Assembly: GCF_020379485.1 (NCBI RefSeq) | Contig: NC_063436.1 | Span: 17,625,389 to 17,689,388 of the forward strand | Direction of reading: 5' to 3' | DNA from: Brassica napus | Taxonomy: Eukaryota; Streptophyta; Magnoliopsida; Brassicales; Brassicaceae | Length of the DNA: 64,000 nucleotides | Translations under genes and position numbers: made by a program | Notes under the pieces: generated by a model | Told to the model about the DNA's origin: nothing | The model's database searches: none | The model's input: the letters and a program-made list of their open reading frames with translations, nothing else | Shown: in pieces, positions 22,140-33,364 of the stretch | Numbering within the stretch: position 1 is the stretch's first letter | How the letters are laid out: each line of letters starts with the position of its first letter

Positions 22140-24510
22140 AAAGTGGATCCCCTTATATTTCTTTTTCGTCTTCCTCCTCTTAACTTCTCTATTTTTTTTT
22201 CTAAATTCAATTATGCTTCTTCAAATATATTTTTCAAAACTTGTATTAAATTATTGTTTATATTTTTCAATCTATCTTTTAAGATATGTCAAGATGCATT
22301 TCTGATGGAGAAGATATATGGACGCCGTCCACCGTCACGTACCAAGGATGTCAGGACTGCTCCAAATCGACGAGCTCTCCACTGGAATCTTCAGTCATGG
22401 CGAGCTCCATCCACCGCGGTGTTCTTCCTTCTCTATGGATCTTCTCTTCTGCGGTGCTCAAGCTCGATCTACGAACAAGCCTCCGTGATAAGCCATCACC
22501 GATGTGATGGAGCAGCCGGAGAGATCCATTGTCGGCGACCTCAAACCGCGAGCTCGAGTCCAATAGAGCTACCGCAATCCGCGTCAAGTCAAGTCGTCTT
22601 CTCCTCGCCGTGGTCGTCATGCTCGGGACCAGAGTCGTGGCTGCCAGAATCGTCGTCGCTTTAGTTGCTGACCGAAGAAAAAGCTTCACCGGAGCAACAA
22701 TGGTGAATTTTTGATTATTTGCACGTCTAATCTTCCAATCTTGCTTATTCTCAAATTTGTCTCAAACTTCTTGTTTGTTCAAGTTTATTTATGAATTTGT
22801 CTCGAGACTTCTAATTGTGCAACCCAGACCAAGGAAATATTATGATTTTGCAATATTGGTCCTTGCTGTTTTGTTTTGTTTTGTTTTATTTCTACCCTAA
22901 ATGTTTTTATTTGCAAATAAATCCTTTTGATTTGGTCTTATATTTTCAAATGTGCAATCTAGCCTATGTATATAATATAATATAATGTGTAATTAAATGC
23001 ATCTTAAAAACCACAAGAAGCGCATTGCAAGAGACATAAATCTAAATAAACACTGAGCAAATATATACAATGCATCTAATGCATCTATACATGTTTATCC
23101 CATGTGATATACAATGGACAAATAAATGCTATATGTACACCTAAGTGAAAGTTAAAATGATCTAAATGAACTCTCACAATTTACTCATTAAAATCATCAT
23201 ATATCATAACTTATGCAATGTACAAATGAAGTAGTGTACACATTATTTTTGTGAAACAATTATACACATGGACAATGAAATATATGTGTACACTGTGACG
23301 ATATTTGAACGTGCAAATATTGAAATTTGCAAATGAATGTAACAAATTTATGAAGTGTAAATGTTAATCATTGCATGACAACCACGGCGAGAGGACTGTA
23401 TTGATATGAGCATTTTCTACAGAGAAGAGGAGGTCATGGCGGAGAGGAAGCAGATAAAACTTGGTCGTGGTGATTTTGCAGCTAATGAGGAAGATATATA
23501 TATATATATAGGTGGCGGCACTCGGCAGTGGTGCTATTGTGGAGGAGGAGAGGCTCGAAGACGATAACCATGTTGCAACCTTTGAAGATGTATATTGTTA
23601 TGATGTACACATGTGAAGATGTACAGGTGTACACACATAGTCTATGTCCACATGTAAACTTGTACGCATATACACATACACATACTTACATGTCTGACTA
23701 ATCGTAAATCTTAATTATAATTCTATCTAATTACTTTTTAAGAATGAATTTATTTATTTATTACAACTTCAAATGGTAAAATTATCATTATAACAACATA
23801 CACAAAAAATGACTCATATACACCATTGATATATTATGATTTTAATGGTATTAAGCATCTCATTTAGCTTATTTTAATTATTTTAAGCTGCATATATATA
23901 TCAGAAAAATATGGGACAAAAATAAAATAAAACAACGACATGGACCAATGTGACAAATTTGTGAAGAAACTTGAACATATTAGAAATTTGAGACAAATTA
24001 GAAAATAATCAAGAGCTGAAGGACTAAATGTGTAAATAATCAAAAGTCGACCATTGTTGTCCCAGTGAAGCTTTCTCTTCCATCTACGACTGAAGCGATG
24101 ATGATTTCAGCGGCCACAACTCTGGTCCGAGTATGACGACCACATCAACGAGGAGACAACTTGACCTTGATGCGGATTGCAGTAGAGCTCTGTCGGAATA
24201 GAGCTTGCGGTTTGATGTCACTCAAACGGAGCTATCCGACTGCTCTGTCACATTTTGCTTTCTCAATCGACAATGGAGCTCTCAGCCACTTGCGACGATG
24301 CCATTTCCCTCGCTGTCGCTTTTATCGTGAGGTTGAGCCAATGTTGTCGTCTGTAAAAAAAAGAGTGAGAATGTGATATTAATGTGTGGGTTCTACTAAT
24401 TAAAGCCATTATTTTTAGATTTCTTTTGAAATTTTTCTCCTATTAAAATTGTTTCTCTGTTACAGAGAGAAGAAAAATAAGATTAAAAATTATGGGGACC
24501 ATTATATTAG
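22140..24510. mobile_element. Long-inverted-repeat element (foldback / Mutator-like, non-autonomous)
   Basis: A left arm (clear at about 22515-22900) and a right arm (about 23910-24280) are inverted copies. The pairs GGTCGTCATGCTCGG / GGTCGTCATACTCGG and CAAACCGCGAGCTC / CAAACCGCAAGCTC appear when one arm is reverse-complemented, and similarity runs through TTTTGATTATTTGCAC to the poly-T/GTTTT region. Weaker similarity near GGATCCCC (22145) and the complement of GGGGACC (24494) suggests the outer ends. The 1-kb interior is AT-rich and non-coding. The arms are GC-richer and create long but meaningless frames. Target duplication was not resolved, so the superfamily is uncertain. Confidence 0.65.
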
Positions 24511-24896
24511 AAAAATAAGCTTAATTAGTTTGTAGTCACAAAAAAACCTACCATATAAACAATAACTGACCTATAGTGTAATAAAAAGTCATAAACGGTC
24601 ATATAGTATAATCACTCTATGTTTTATATGTTAACAAAAATATGTATATTTTTATTGGTAAATGATGTTTCATTAAATTACCATCGCCAACTTATGTTGT
24701 GGCTCAAGAGCTTCTTGTTTGAGAACTCCAAACTTGGTCTATTCATCTCCACATGAAAATATCTCAAAGCTTTACATTTTCATGTTCATGATTGATACGG
24801 TCCACTGGTGCAAGTGTTTGTGTCCGTACAAGAGGTTATATATTTAATTCTTCGAGCGTTCTGAAGTGTACGGACACGACCAAGCAATCGAACGTT
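24511..24896. other. Spacer between the inverted-repeat element and the LINE
   Basis: AT-rich sequence with no recognised feature, apart from a short GC-richer stretch next to the LINE tail. Confidence 0.35.
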
Positions 24897-24906
24897 CCTT
24901 GATCTC

Positions 24907-26706
24907 TTTTTTTTTTTTTTTTTTTTTGACAGCAAAGAATTTATAGACTCATGTTGACTCTGTAAACCAAGTTGGTAACTCTGCATCCATGTGAACGACA
25001 AAGGACGATTGTTTCCTAGCATTGCGTGCTAAGCTATCCGCCCGAAGGTTCGCCGTCCGAGGAACATGAACGATGTCTGAGTTGAGGAAACTTTTTTTGA
25101 GAAGTTTTATATCTTCCAAATAGCTTTCTAATGCTGGCCATTATTCTGGTTCTGAAACCATCTTCACCAATTGAGAACAATCCGTCGCAAACGTTACCTG
25201 TAACTGTCTTAAATTCTTCATACATTCCATTGCCCAAATCAAAGCCTCTACCTCCGAATGGAGGGGTGAAAGACATGCCCTTACATTCCTTGCCCCTAAC
25301 AGACCATCAAACCCCTGTAAAGTACTATACCAACCTTGCCCTGAAAAAGAATCCTTATCTTTCCATGAACCATCTATGAAACACCATCGACCTTGTATTG
25401 CTAGGGAGGAACTGGTCTGTACCGAAGGCTCCCTCGTAGGGTCATTTCCCACCTGTGCTTCTGCCCAAAGTGATGATTCTAATTCAGCTAATTGAAGAGT
25501 ATCCCTCGGATCAATATCCAGATTACTAAAAACTTTGTTATTTCGGGCTTTCCAAATATACCATAAAATCCATGCAAACTGATGGTCATCCATCTTTGGC
25601 TGAACTCTCCAAAAAAGATGATCTATATTAGCAAATAATGTAGTGATAGGAAATATATTAGGAGACGACGGAATCTTGGATAATGCCCACACTTGGCGTG
25701 CCGGCGGACATTCAAAAAATACATGGTTAATTGATTCTTTCGGACCTCCGCATCGAGCACAACATATATCTCCTTGTATCCCTCTTGCCTTGAGATTTTT
25801 CATTACCGATATACATCCCGAGAGAAGTTGCCATAAAAAATGTCTTATTTTTGGGGGGCACCGAACTTTCCAACAGAAAGCTTTAAGTATATTCACTGTA
25901 GGGCCATAAAAATCTGGTGGTTTTTCCTTATCAGGATAGATTCGTTCCACTTGATAACCTGATCAGACTGAATATTTTCCATTAGTAGTAAAATGCCATC
26001 CATTCCTATCCTCAAACTGATTCCTACTTAAAGGAATACTTTCAATAATTTTTGCATCCGTAGGATCCACTAGAGTCCTGATGACCTGTAAATTCCATGA
26101 GCGAGATTCCGAATTAATGAGGGAATCCACTGTGAGGTCCGGATAAAAGTTGTGAAAATTTTTGTTTGCTGGTCTCGGGCGAGTGGCTGGGATCCAAGGA
26201 TCATTCCATACAGAGATAGACGAACCTGTTCACACCCTTTTAATTAGTCCTTTACAAACCAGAGATCTAGCAGAAATAATACTCCTCCAGCCATATGACG
26301 GAGAAGAAGAACGAATCGGTTCCAGGGGTGAAGCATTCATGTAATACCGTCCTTTGAAGACTCTTGAGAAAAGAGTATTTGGCTTCTCAATCAGTTTCCA
26401 TAATTGCTTTCCAAGCATTGCCGTATTAAAATCCATAAGATCCTTGAACCCTAACCCACCATTTTCTTTGGTTTCACATAATTTATCCCATGATTTCCAA
26501 TGCATACCTTTAGAACTTCTTCCTGGACTCTACCAAAACCGAGCACTGCACTTGTTAATTTTTTAACAGTAGCTTTCGGTAATCGATAAACAGACATAAC
26601 ATGGTTGGGCAGGGCCGTAACTACCGATTTAATAATTACCTCTTTTCCTTCTTTAGTAAAAAATCGAAAGGTTCATCCATTAACTCTATTATTCAACCGT
26701 TACTGA
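24907..26706 (-). mobile_element. 5'-truncated L1-type LINE with target duplications
   Basis: On the minus strand the element ends ...TTTGCTGTC plus 21 A (24907-24927). The 10-mer CCTTGATCTC lies just beyond the tail (24897-24906) and again at the other edge (26707-26716), defining the insertion. The 1.8-kb body encodes only the C-terminal end of ORF2. Confidence 0.85.
24940..26566 (-). pseudogene. LINE ORF2 C-terminal region (thumb, zf-RVT, RNase H), broken
   Basis: Reading down the minus strand, 26505-26230 encodes the segment after the reverse transcriptase palm (WDKLCETKENGGLGFKDL, FNTAMLGKQLWKLI). Then 25950-25141 encodes a zf-RVT zinc domain (WKVRCPPKIRHFLWQLLSG, CCARCGGPKESINHVFFEC) and an RNase H-like domain (FIDGSWKDKDSFSGQGWY, HSEVEALIWAMECM, FATDCSQLVKMV). 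The frame is broken by a shift near 26230, a TGA near 25963 and a TAA just after SEPE (25141). It is therefore a dead copy. It continues in frame after that stop toward the poly(A) with HVPRTANLRADSLAR. Confidence 0.82.
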
Positions 26707-26716
26707 CCTTGATCTC

Positions 26717-28744
26717 ATATTTTACCCTAATATCAATTATTCTGTAAGAGAAAATGTGTACAACCGAAATATCAAGCAATAATAAGAAGGAAAATGATTG
26801 AATAGAAGATTTCATAAATATCCGGCTCTCACTTGACAAGTCTGAAGCTAAAATAAAATATTTGAGCATTTTCAGTATATTTCAAGTCTGAAGTTGAGTC
26901 TCCTCTCTACTCTACCCATTTATAGTGAAAATAAAGTAATATATATCAAAATTGTATTACTTTATTTACGCAGTAATCTTATATTTTAGTCTGTTATGAA
27001 GTAAAAATAGAATAGGATTAGAGAATATTTTACTGTAAACTTTTTTTTTTAAGAAAAAAATGGAGAATAGTTGGATATGTTCTTAAGATACAAATATCAA
27101 ACGTACGTAAATTAACCTTACCAACCCCATATGTATAGCTCTATATTTACCCAAATGAAAATATGGTCCACTAGTTAGTAGCTCATTTAGTTGTCTAATT
27201 GTCCTTGAAACTAGTTACCCAAAAAAACAAAACTTATAGAAACGAACAAATCGTTAATTGAACACTAATACCCTACGCATGCAATTTTTATAATTAAGTC
27301 GGTGTGTTACATCATATGACTTTCTCTCTAAGATATTTACTTTGAATTGTCTGAAATGATACTCTTTTACAAAAATCACTTATATCTTAGTTGACGAGAT
27401 CTGCAGAGATGTTTGACCACTCCTTTTTCTATTGGGTCAACATTCAAACAGAGATTCGTACGATTATGTTTGTTCTTTGTCACAGCTTCTTACACTTATG
27501 TTTAATTAAATGTGCCAACACAGCAAATGATAACCGATATTTTTTTTAAAATGTTCATTTTAAATATATTTATTTTTATATTTAATATGTTATTTATGCC
27601 AGTATTTAAAAATCAAAACTTAGAAGATTTCAGGTGTAATTATATTTTCTTCTAAAATAAAAACTATAATATGGATATCATTTTATTACAATGTATACCT
27701 TTATAATATAGTTTCTTTATTACACATGCATATATTGGAATAAATCTTATTATTAGCCCTTGGTTTAGTTTACTATCCGGTACAATTGTAAATGTAATTT
27801 ACTACTGGTTTAGTTCGGTACATAGTAGAATATATATACATGTAAATATCATAGATGTAAAGTTAATGTAATTTTCTAATAGTTTTTCTATATTACAAAA
27901 AAAAGAGAGATAAACTGGAGATAGATGATCTTATGATATCAGTTCTTTCAAAGTTTAGGCACAATATACTAATTTTGAATTCTTAATTATAATCTAGGAC
28001 CTTTAGTGTACGAAATCGAAGTTTATCGTTTTACTGTATGATATACAATGATTCCAGTCATTTTAGTTAGTTATGAGATAACTAGAATTAGAAGTCCTGA
28101 ATTTGTGGGTATTATACGTGGACACATAAATTAAAGAAACAAAATTTGCACATATAATTTAGTGAAGAAACATACTTCACCTATAAAAGATTTTTTGACG
28201 TTTGTGGAAGATTTCACACAGTAAGCCCAAATTAATTTCCACAAGATTTTTCATCTGGGTACGTATGGTTATAGGCAGGAAGGTGATCAAAAAGATTCGA
28301 ACCCAAAAAAACACTTCAATATAACACGTGGCAACCTTCTGCTTTTCGCATATTTTCTCCATCAAGCTTAAATTTTACTTTTCTTCTTCTTTTTCTCTCG
28401 CCTTTTTCCATATAATTTCTTCTTTTTCTTATGTATTTTTAAGCAGACAAAAATTAGGTTTATTAAAAACAAAAAATCTGTTTATTTCTTTTCACAGTAA
28501 CACCTAATTTAAAATGTTTAACTAGAGCAGATGTCATTTTCTTACTATCAGACATGTATTTATGACTGAATACGTTAAGTTTCATATTACATAGTTATAT
28601 TAGCAATTCTGAATTCACATTCGAATCTAAAGCTTACCGTGATTGCATGCCAAAGTCTCATGGCTTTCTTTTTATCCAGCTAATATTAGTAATATATCTC
28701 AATTCAATATATATATATATATATGTGTGTTAATGACTTGAGAT
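26717..28744. other. AT-rich upstream DNA of NCED3
   Basis: About 2 kb with no credible frame and no defined transposon ends. It holds the ABRE/G-box at 28324 and an (AT)n run near 28710. Confidence 0.4.
28324..28332. promoter_or_regulatory. Candidate distal ABRE/G-box upstream of NCED3
   Basis: ACACGTGGC is a strong match to the abscisic-acid response element (ACGTGGC core with a G-box palindrome). It lies about 8.7 kb upstream of the NCED3 ATG. Subtracting three intervening mobile elements, the distance is about 3 kb. As I recall, Arabidopsis NCED3 needs a G-box about 2.2 kb upstream for dehydration response. Homology of the two sites is inference. Confidence 0.4.
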
Positions 28745-28850
28745 TTTTTCGGAGAATCATAATACCACCGCGCCGACAGAGAGTCGAACCTGCGACCTCT
28801 AGCAGTCGTCTGTGAGAAGGGAGACCACTAGGATACAAGCCCTTCTCATA
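28745..28850 (-). mobile_element. tRNA-derived SINE-like head
   Basis: On the minus strand an A-box-like TATCCTAGTGG (28825-28836) and a B-box AGGTTCGACTC (about 28781-28792) are spaced as in tRNA-derived pol III promoters. It lacks a tRNA fold, so a SINE relic is more likely than a tRNA gene. Ends and target duplication were not resolved. Confidence 0.5.
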
Positions 28851-29189
28851 AGTTTTTACAAGTTCAAATCAAAACTAATTGATAATGAATACATTTTTTT
28901 TACTGAAAAATACAATTTGATATGTTTCCTATGTATTAATGTAGATAACATCTCAATAATATTCATAACTGAATAACATACGCTTCATTCAATTCATGCG
29001 ACAAGAAATCTATACTATACTAAAAGGGGGATAATCTCCAATTCTAGCCTATCCACGTCAGCATAAATAATCATCCAATCAGAACATTTCGTTTTTGGGA
29101 TGAGCTTAAAAATTTTCTGAATTGACTTATGTGTGGGCTTCTTTTGATTTGGGATTGGGTTTTTAGATCATCTAATAATTAGACCTAGG

Positions 29190-29700
29190 TCTATGACGCG
29201 GAGCTGAAGTCGCGTGTCTCTTCTCGCCTCCTCTACCACTTCGTCTTCTCTCTTCTCCTCTGCCACTTCGGCTTCTCCCCGTAAACCATTTCGACTGAGT
29301 TTTAATCGATCCATTAATACTACTTCTTTATGGTTTCATTTCAGCTCATTTTTCCTCCTTCTTTATATACTGTTCCATTCATGTTTCTTATATCAATTTT
29401 CTCTTACACTCCTTTAAGTTTAATTGATATGATCGTTCTGACTCCCCATGTCTCTCCTCCTATACAAAGACCTTTTCCGACTTCCAAGCTCATTCAACAA
29501 CATTCATAAAACGTCCTCCTGCAAGGCAAACTCAACCGGCAAAATCTCTAGCCAAGTCTCCGGCGGCTCTATTTTTCAACGCCATCACACCAGGTCTCTC
29601 TGACTCAGAGTTACGCTTCAGTTTATTCCACTTATGGGAGTCAAGAAACAGGGAACTCCGTATTGGCTTTGAACTGCAGCTCTTCAACAAGTAGGTATGA
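29190..29700 (+). other. Gene-like stretch inside Helitron 2
   Basis: Base composition differs from the Helitron flanks. One frame starting with GTG at 29214 reads SLLASSTTSSSLFSSATSA, resembling a plastid transit peptide, but there is no ATG and the frame soon degenerates. It may be a captured gene fragment or Helitron-family sequence; I do not recognise it. Confidence 0.35.
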
Positions 29701-30046
29701 TCTTTTACTGATTAACATAACCCTATATTGTTTTCTCCGTGTTTTATAAATAAACAATAAACATCAAATATTAATTCTTAAATCGTTGCATCAAATATTT
29801 ATAATAAACTAAATATGTAAAACATAAACATTTAAATGTTGTTTTATTTAAATAAATATATAAAACTAAATATTTTATAATAAAATATTTTATAATAAAC
29901 ATTTTTAAATGTTGTTTTATTTAAATCAATGAGTATTTAAATCAGCTTTACTAATTATAATTTATGACAAAACAAATACTAATTATAATTTAAAAAAAAA
30001 CAGAATCTAATCATAAGAACAAATATATAATATATAGATATATAAA

Positions 30047-30140
30047 AATATGTGATGCTGATATTAATAATATATTTTATAATATGTTTTACATATTTAT
30101 TTTATTATAAAATATATTATTAATATCAACATCACATATT
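30047..30140. repeat. Near-perfect palindrome in Helitron 2
   Basis: Arms of about 37 nt (AATATGTGATGCTGATATTA... and its complement at 30104-30140) differ at one visible position and flank about 20 nt. A third, partial copy of the arm occurs near 30219-30255. Confidence 0.7.
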
Positions 30141-30620
30141 TTCAGTGAATATTATAAATATTAAATAAGAGACATATAAAAACATACACATGATATAAAT
30201 AACACATATAACAAAAACAAATGTGATGTTGAGATTAATAATATATTTTATAATAAACTATATATGTAAAAATATTTTTGAGAATAACTTAGGTTTAAAA
30301 AATTATTTATTAATTTCACATTGTTCACTTTTCCATACATATTTTAGATAGTAGAAGACAACAAATCGTGATTTTACTCATTTTAATTCAATTTATTATT
30401 TATATTTTATAACATAGATATAATATATTGTAATATACATATAAAATATATATTATTTGTATATGGGCCCGGGCATAGCCAGGGCAAAATATCTAGTATG
30501 ATATAATTAATATATTACGTGAAGGTAACAAATCATATTTAAATCTTAGTAATTTCACTACTTTATTTATTTTTAGTTAGTTAGTTATTATCTTCAACGT
30601 CAAAGTTAGGTATAAACTTT

Positions 30621-30725
30621 TAATTCATCTCCGTTCTTCTTTTTCTGGCAACCACTCATATAACTATGTTCTAAATATCGATATAACGGGTACGTAATTC
30701 ATCTCCGTTCTTCTTTTTCTGGCAA
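30621..30725 (+). repeat. Perfect 31-bp direct repeat, 43 nt apart
   Basis: A 31-mer starting TAATTCATCTCCG and ending TTCTGGCAA occurs at 30621-30651 and 30695-30725. It looks like a duplication with filler DNA between the copies. Confidence 0.7.
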
Positions 30726-31446
30726 TACACGTTTCTTCGACAACTCGGTTTTGAGATAAGTCCTTTTGGACTGCACAAGATCTTATGTTCTTCAAAAAAA
30801 ATTGTCTGCGCATCCTTAATCTTTGCAAGACTTTCTAAGCTATATTTCATACACGCACATTTTCAAATTTGATATAGCATCGCGTCGCGCGGATATGGAT
30901 ACTTTTCTTCTTTTTTTTTTTTATAGGAATATAAATTTAGTTTTCAACAAAAGTATGTAAAATCGTAAAAAGAAGAAGATCAAGAAACATAATTAAAAGT
31001 TAGAGCATGCGATACTATGATCAAAAACATATCATAAGATGACGAAGGGGGAATGCTATGATAATTGGGGAGCTGATTCTCTTCCTCTCTGTTTTATCAA
31101 TCAAGCCAGTAAAAAGCGATCTCGAGGTGTACATCAGTATATGCGTGGGTGAAAACGGGTTTTATATGCTTAGCAAAAAAAAAAAACAGATCTTATGTTC
31201 TCACCACATTAGTAAAGTGGTGATTTCAATCCCTGGACTTGAAAGTGTGTTTGATGTATCCGGTGGTTGGTACAAATAATGAAGTAAAACCAGAATTTCC
31301 ATAACGATGAATATAGTGGCATCACTAGCTATTAATAAGTTAAACATAAAATAACTTTCCAAAAAACTAAATAATGTACTAGACAGGGAAAAAATATGCA
31401 TCTATATCATGTTTTACCACTCGTCGGAGTATTATATTAACATTTA

Positions 31447-31704
31447 CTCATTCTGTTTCAAAATGATTTATATATTTTAAATTTTGTTTAAAAATAATAT
31501 TTTATATTTTAATGTATTTTTATTAGATAATAATAGTAAATACAAATTTTAAAGAAATTAATTTTATTTTAAAATTTTTTATTAGCTAAAAATTATGGGG
31601 AATAACTAATCAAAAACATAATACATTTATAATCAAAATTTAAAATATTTTCTTAATATGTGTAAAACTCTAAAATATACTCTGTACATCTAAAATAGAT
31701 GGAG
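31447..31704. mobile_element. Stowaway-like MITE
   Basis: Left end TA|CTCATTCTGTTTCAAAATG; the right end, read on the complement, is CTCCATCTATTTTAGATG, with TA on both sides. About 258 bp, AT-rich, non-coding. The ends match the CTCC(C/A)TC start common to this family. Confidence 0.6.
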
Positions 31705-32320
31705 TATATATCCAACATAATAAATATATTTATAAATGATCACCGTTTGAATAAATATTGTATCTTTTACCGTTCACAATGATTAATTATAGTAGAGGTT
31801 AAAATTTATAATACGAACAAAAAACAATTCCTATGTTCCACATAAATTAAAATTTTGGAAATATATAATTTCACAAACATAATTTTTTATGTTTTTTAAT
31901 TTATTATTTTAATAATACTGAATTTTTTAATTTATTATGTTTATAAATTTATATAAATAATTCTTAAACATTGAAAATAATTTAGAAGAGTTAATTTTGT
32001 TTTTTCATTATAAACCTAAGATAATTATTAAATAGTTATCATTTAAAAATAAATTTTAAAATTAATATAAAATTTAAAGTAAAAATAGAATTATATTTTT
32101 TTTTCTTTTTTTAAATAGAATTATTTTTGTTTAAAGATACAAGACGAACTGTTTTCCGGAAAGATTGCGAAGATGTTGTGTTTAACGGACGAAATAGCTA
32201 AATGTATATTATGATAACGAGACACCTCGTCTATAATATTATACTATGATATACGATTTTCTTATAACTAAATACTATATAATATGAAGCAACATGAGTT
32301 TGGATCAATAATAGTACAAC

Positions 32321-32361
32321 ACTTGAACTGAATCAGTCAAAAAAAAAAAACTTGAACTGAA
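32321..32361 (+). repeat. Micro-retroposon with 12-bp target duplication
   Basis: ACTTGAACTGAA (32321-32332 and 32350-32361) flanks the 17-nt insert TCAGTC plus eleven A. The end resembles the local LINE 3' terminus (GCTGTC plus A). Confidence 0.7.
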
Positions 32362-32853
32362 CAAACTGAATACTGAAAACAAGTAAGAACGTATAACTTT
32401 AGAATTAATATAATATAATATGATTCAAAGAATTATAAATACAAAACAAAATCTTATCCTCCTTAGAATGGAATATTGTCAGAACCCTAATCGATTAGAC
32501 GTGGTTCCATGGTTTCTGTTTTTTGTGGGTCGAACGAAGGTCGACTCGTTCACGACATGTCACATTAATAATTGCGTGCTCCAATTATATCCGATTTAAC
32601 AATTCTGCGTATAATTGAGCTACTTGTGTAACACTTTTAACCAGGTACTATATGTGTAGGGGGCAGGCATACGATCTTTTAATTGCTATCCTTCGGTTTT
32701 ATAAATTCATACATAAATATAGCGTTGGTGTTCTTTAGACTTTAGGGGAAAACACTCCTTTGTTTTTTTCTAAAAAACGATTCCAATGAATGGTGAACCT
32801 CAACAAAATACAATTGGAAAAAGAAAAAAAAAAACAATTGGGTGAAAGAGTCA

Positions 32854-32891
32854 TTCGGTTCTTTTTTTTTAACTGAAGATTTTCGGTTCTT
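32854..32891 (-). repeat. Micro-retroposon with 10-bp target duplication
   Basis: TTCGGTTCTT (32854-32863 and 32882-32891) flanks an insert that reads AATCTTCAGTTAAAAAAA on the minus strand. Confidence 0.55.
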
Positions 32892-33320
32892 GACACGTTT
32901 AATGTTGTATTGGGTGACATCTACCCGACAAAGATTTCGTCACCATGTGTTGCGCACGCACATGTCAGACCATCTAACATTGAGATGTCCTAACGCAACG
33001 CAGTTACAATTGAAATTTTCTTTTTGTCATTTGTTTTCAACATGTAACTAATCAACTTGTAAGACAAACGAGGGCCAAAACAGACCAAACAATCCCCTGA
33101 AATTAAGGCAAAGAAAACGGGGAAAGTATCATAAATAAACACTCGTCCAATTAATAGGATGAAGAACACCGAGAACCTTTTCGAGCATTAACGTCATTGC
33201 AATCCGTTACTTGCCATTCGTCTGGATTTGTCTTCTTATTCTATTGTGTCAAGATATTTTTCACCGAAACTGTGTTGTATACACCTTGCACTAATTTATG
33301 TGTTGTATACAAAACTCTTA

Positions 33321-33364
33321 ACAATGGGTGTGATCTTTAGAAAGAAAAAAACAATGTGTGTGAT
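33321..33364 (+). repeat. Micro-insertion with 14-bp duplication (one mismatch)
   Basis: ACAATGGGTGTGAT (33321-33334) and ACAATGTGTGTGAT (33351-33364) flank CTTTAGAAAGAAAAAA. Confidence 0.55.

Larger units (their letters stand above)
29009..30496 (+). mobile_element. Non-autonomous Helitron 2
   Basis: The 5' end is TCTATACTATACTAAAAGGG after an A. The 3' end is CTAG (30493-30496) followed by T, preceded by a GCCCGGGC-ATA-GCCAGGGC hairpin (one mismatch in the stem). 1,488 bp. The first 700 bp include a GC-richer stretch (about 29190-29700), and the rest is AT-rich with palindromes. Confidence 0.85.

Noticed and set aside
22143..22714. Long open frames on both strands in the left inverted arm
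   Set aside because: GC-rich arm creates chance frames; the other arm does not conserve the reading frame.
28745..28850. tRNA gene
   Set aside because: A/B boxes only; no clean cloverleaf or CCA-adjacent acceptor stem, so a SINE head is more likely. The same applies at 34736-34788 and 43157-43222.
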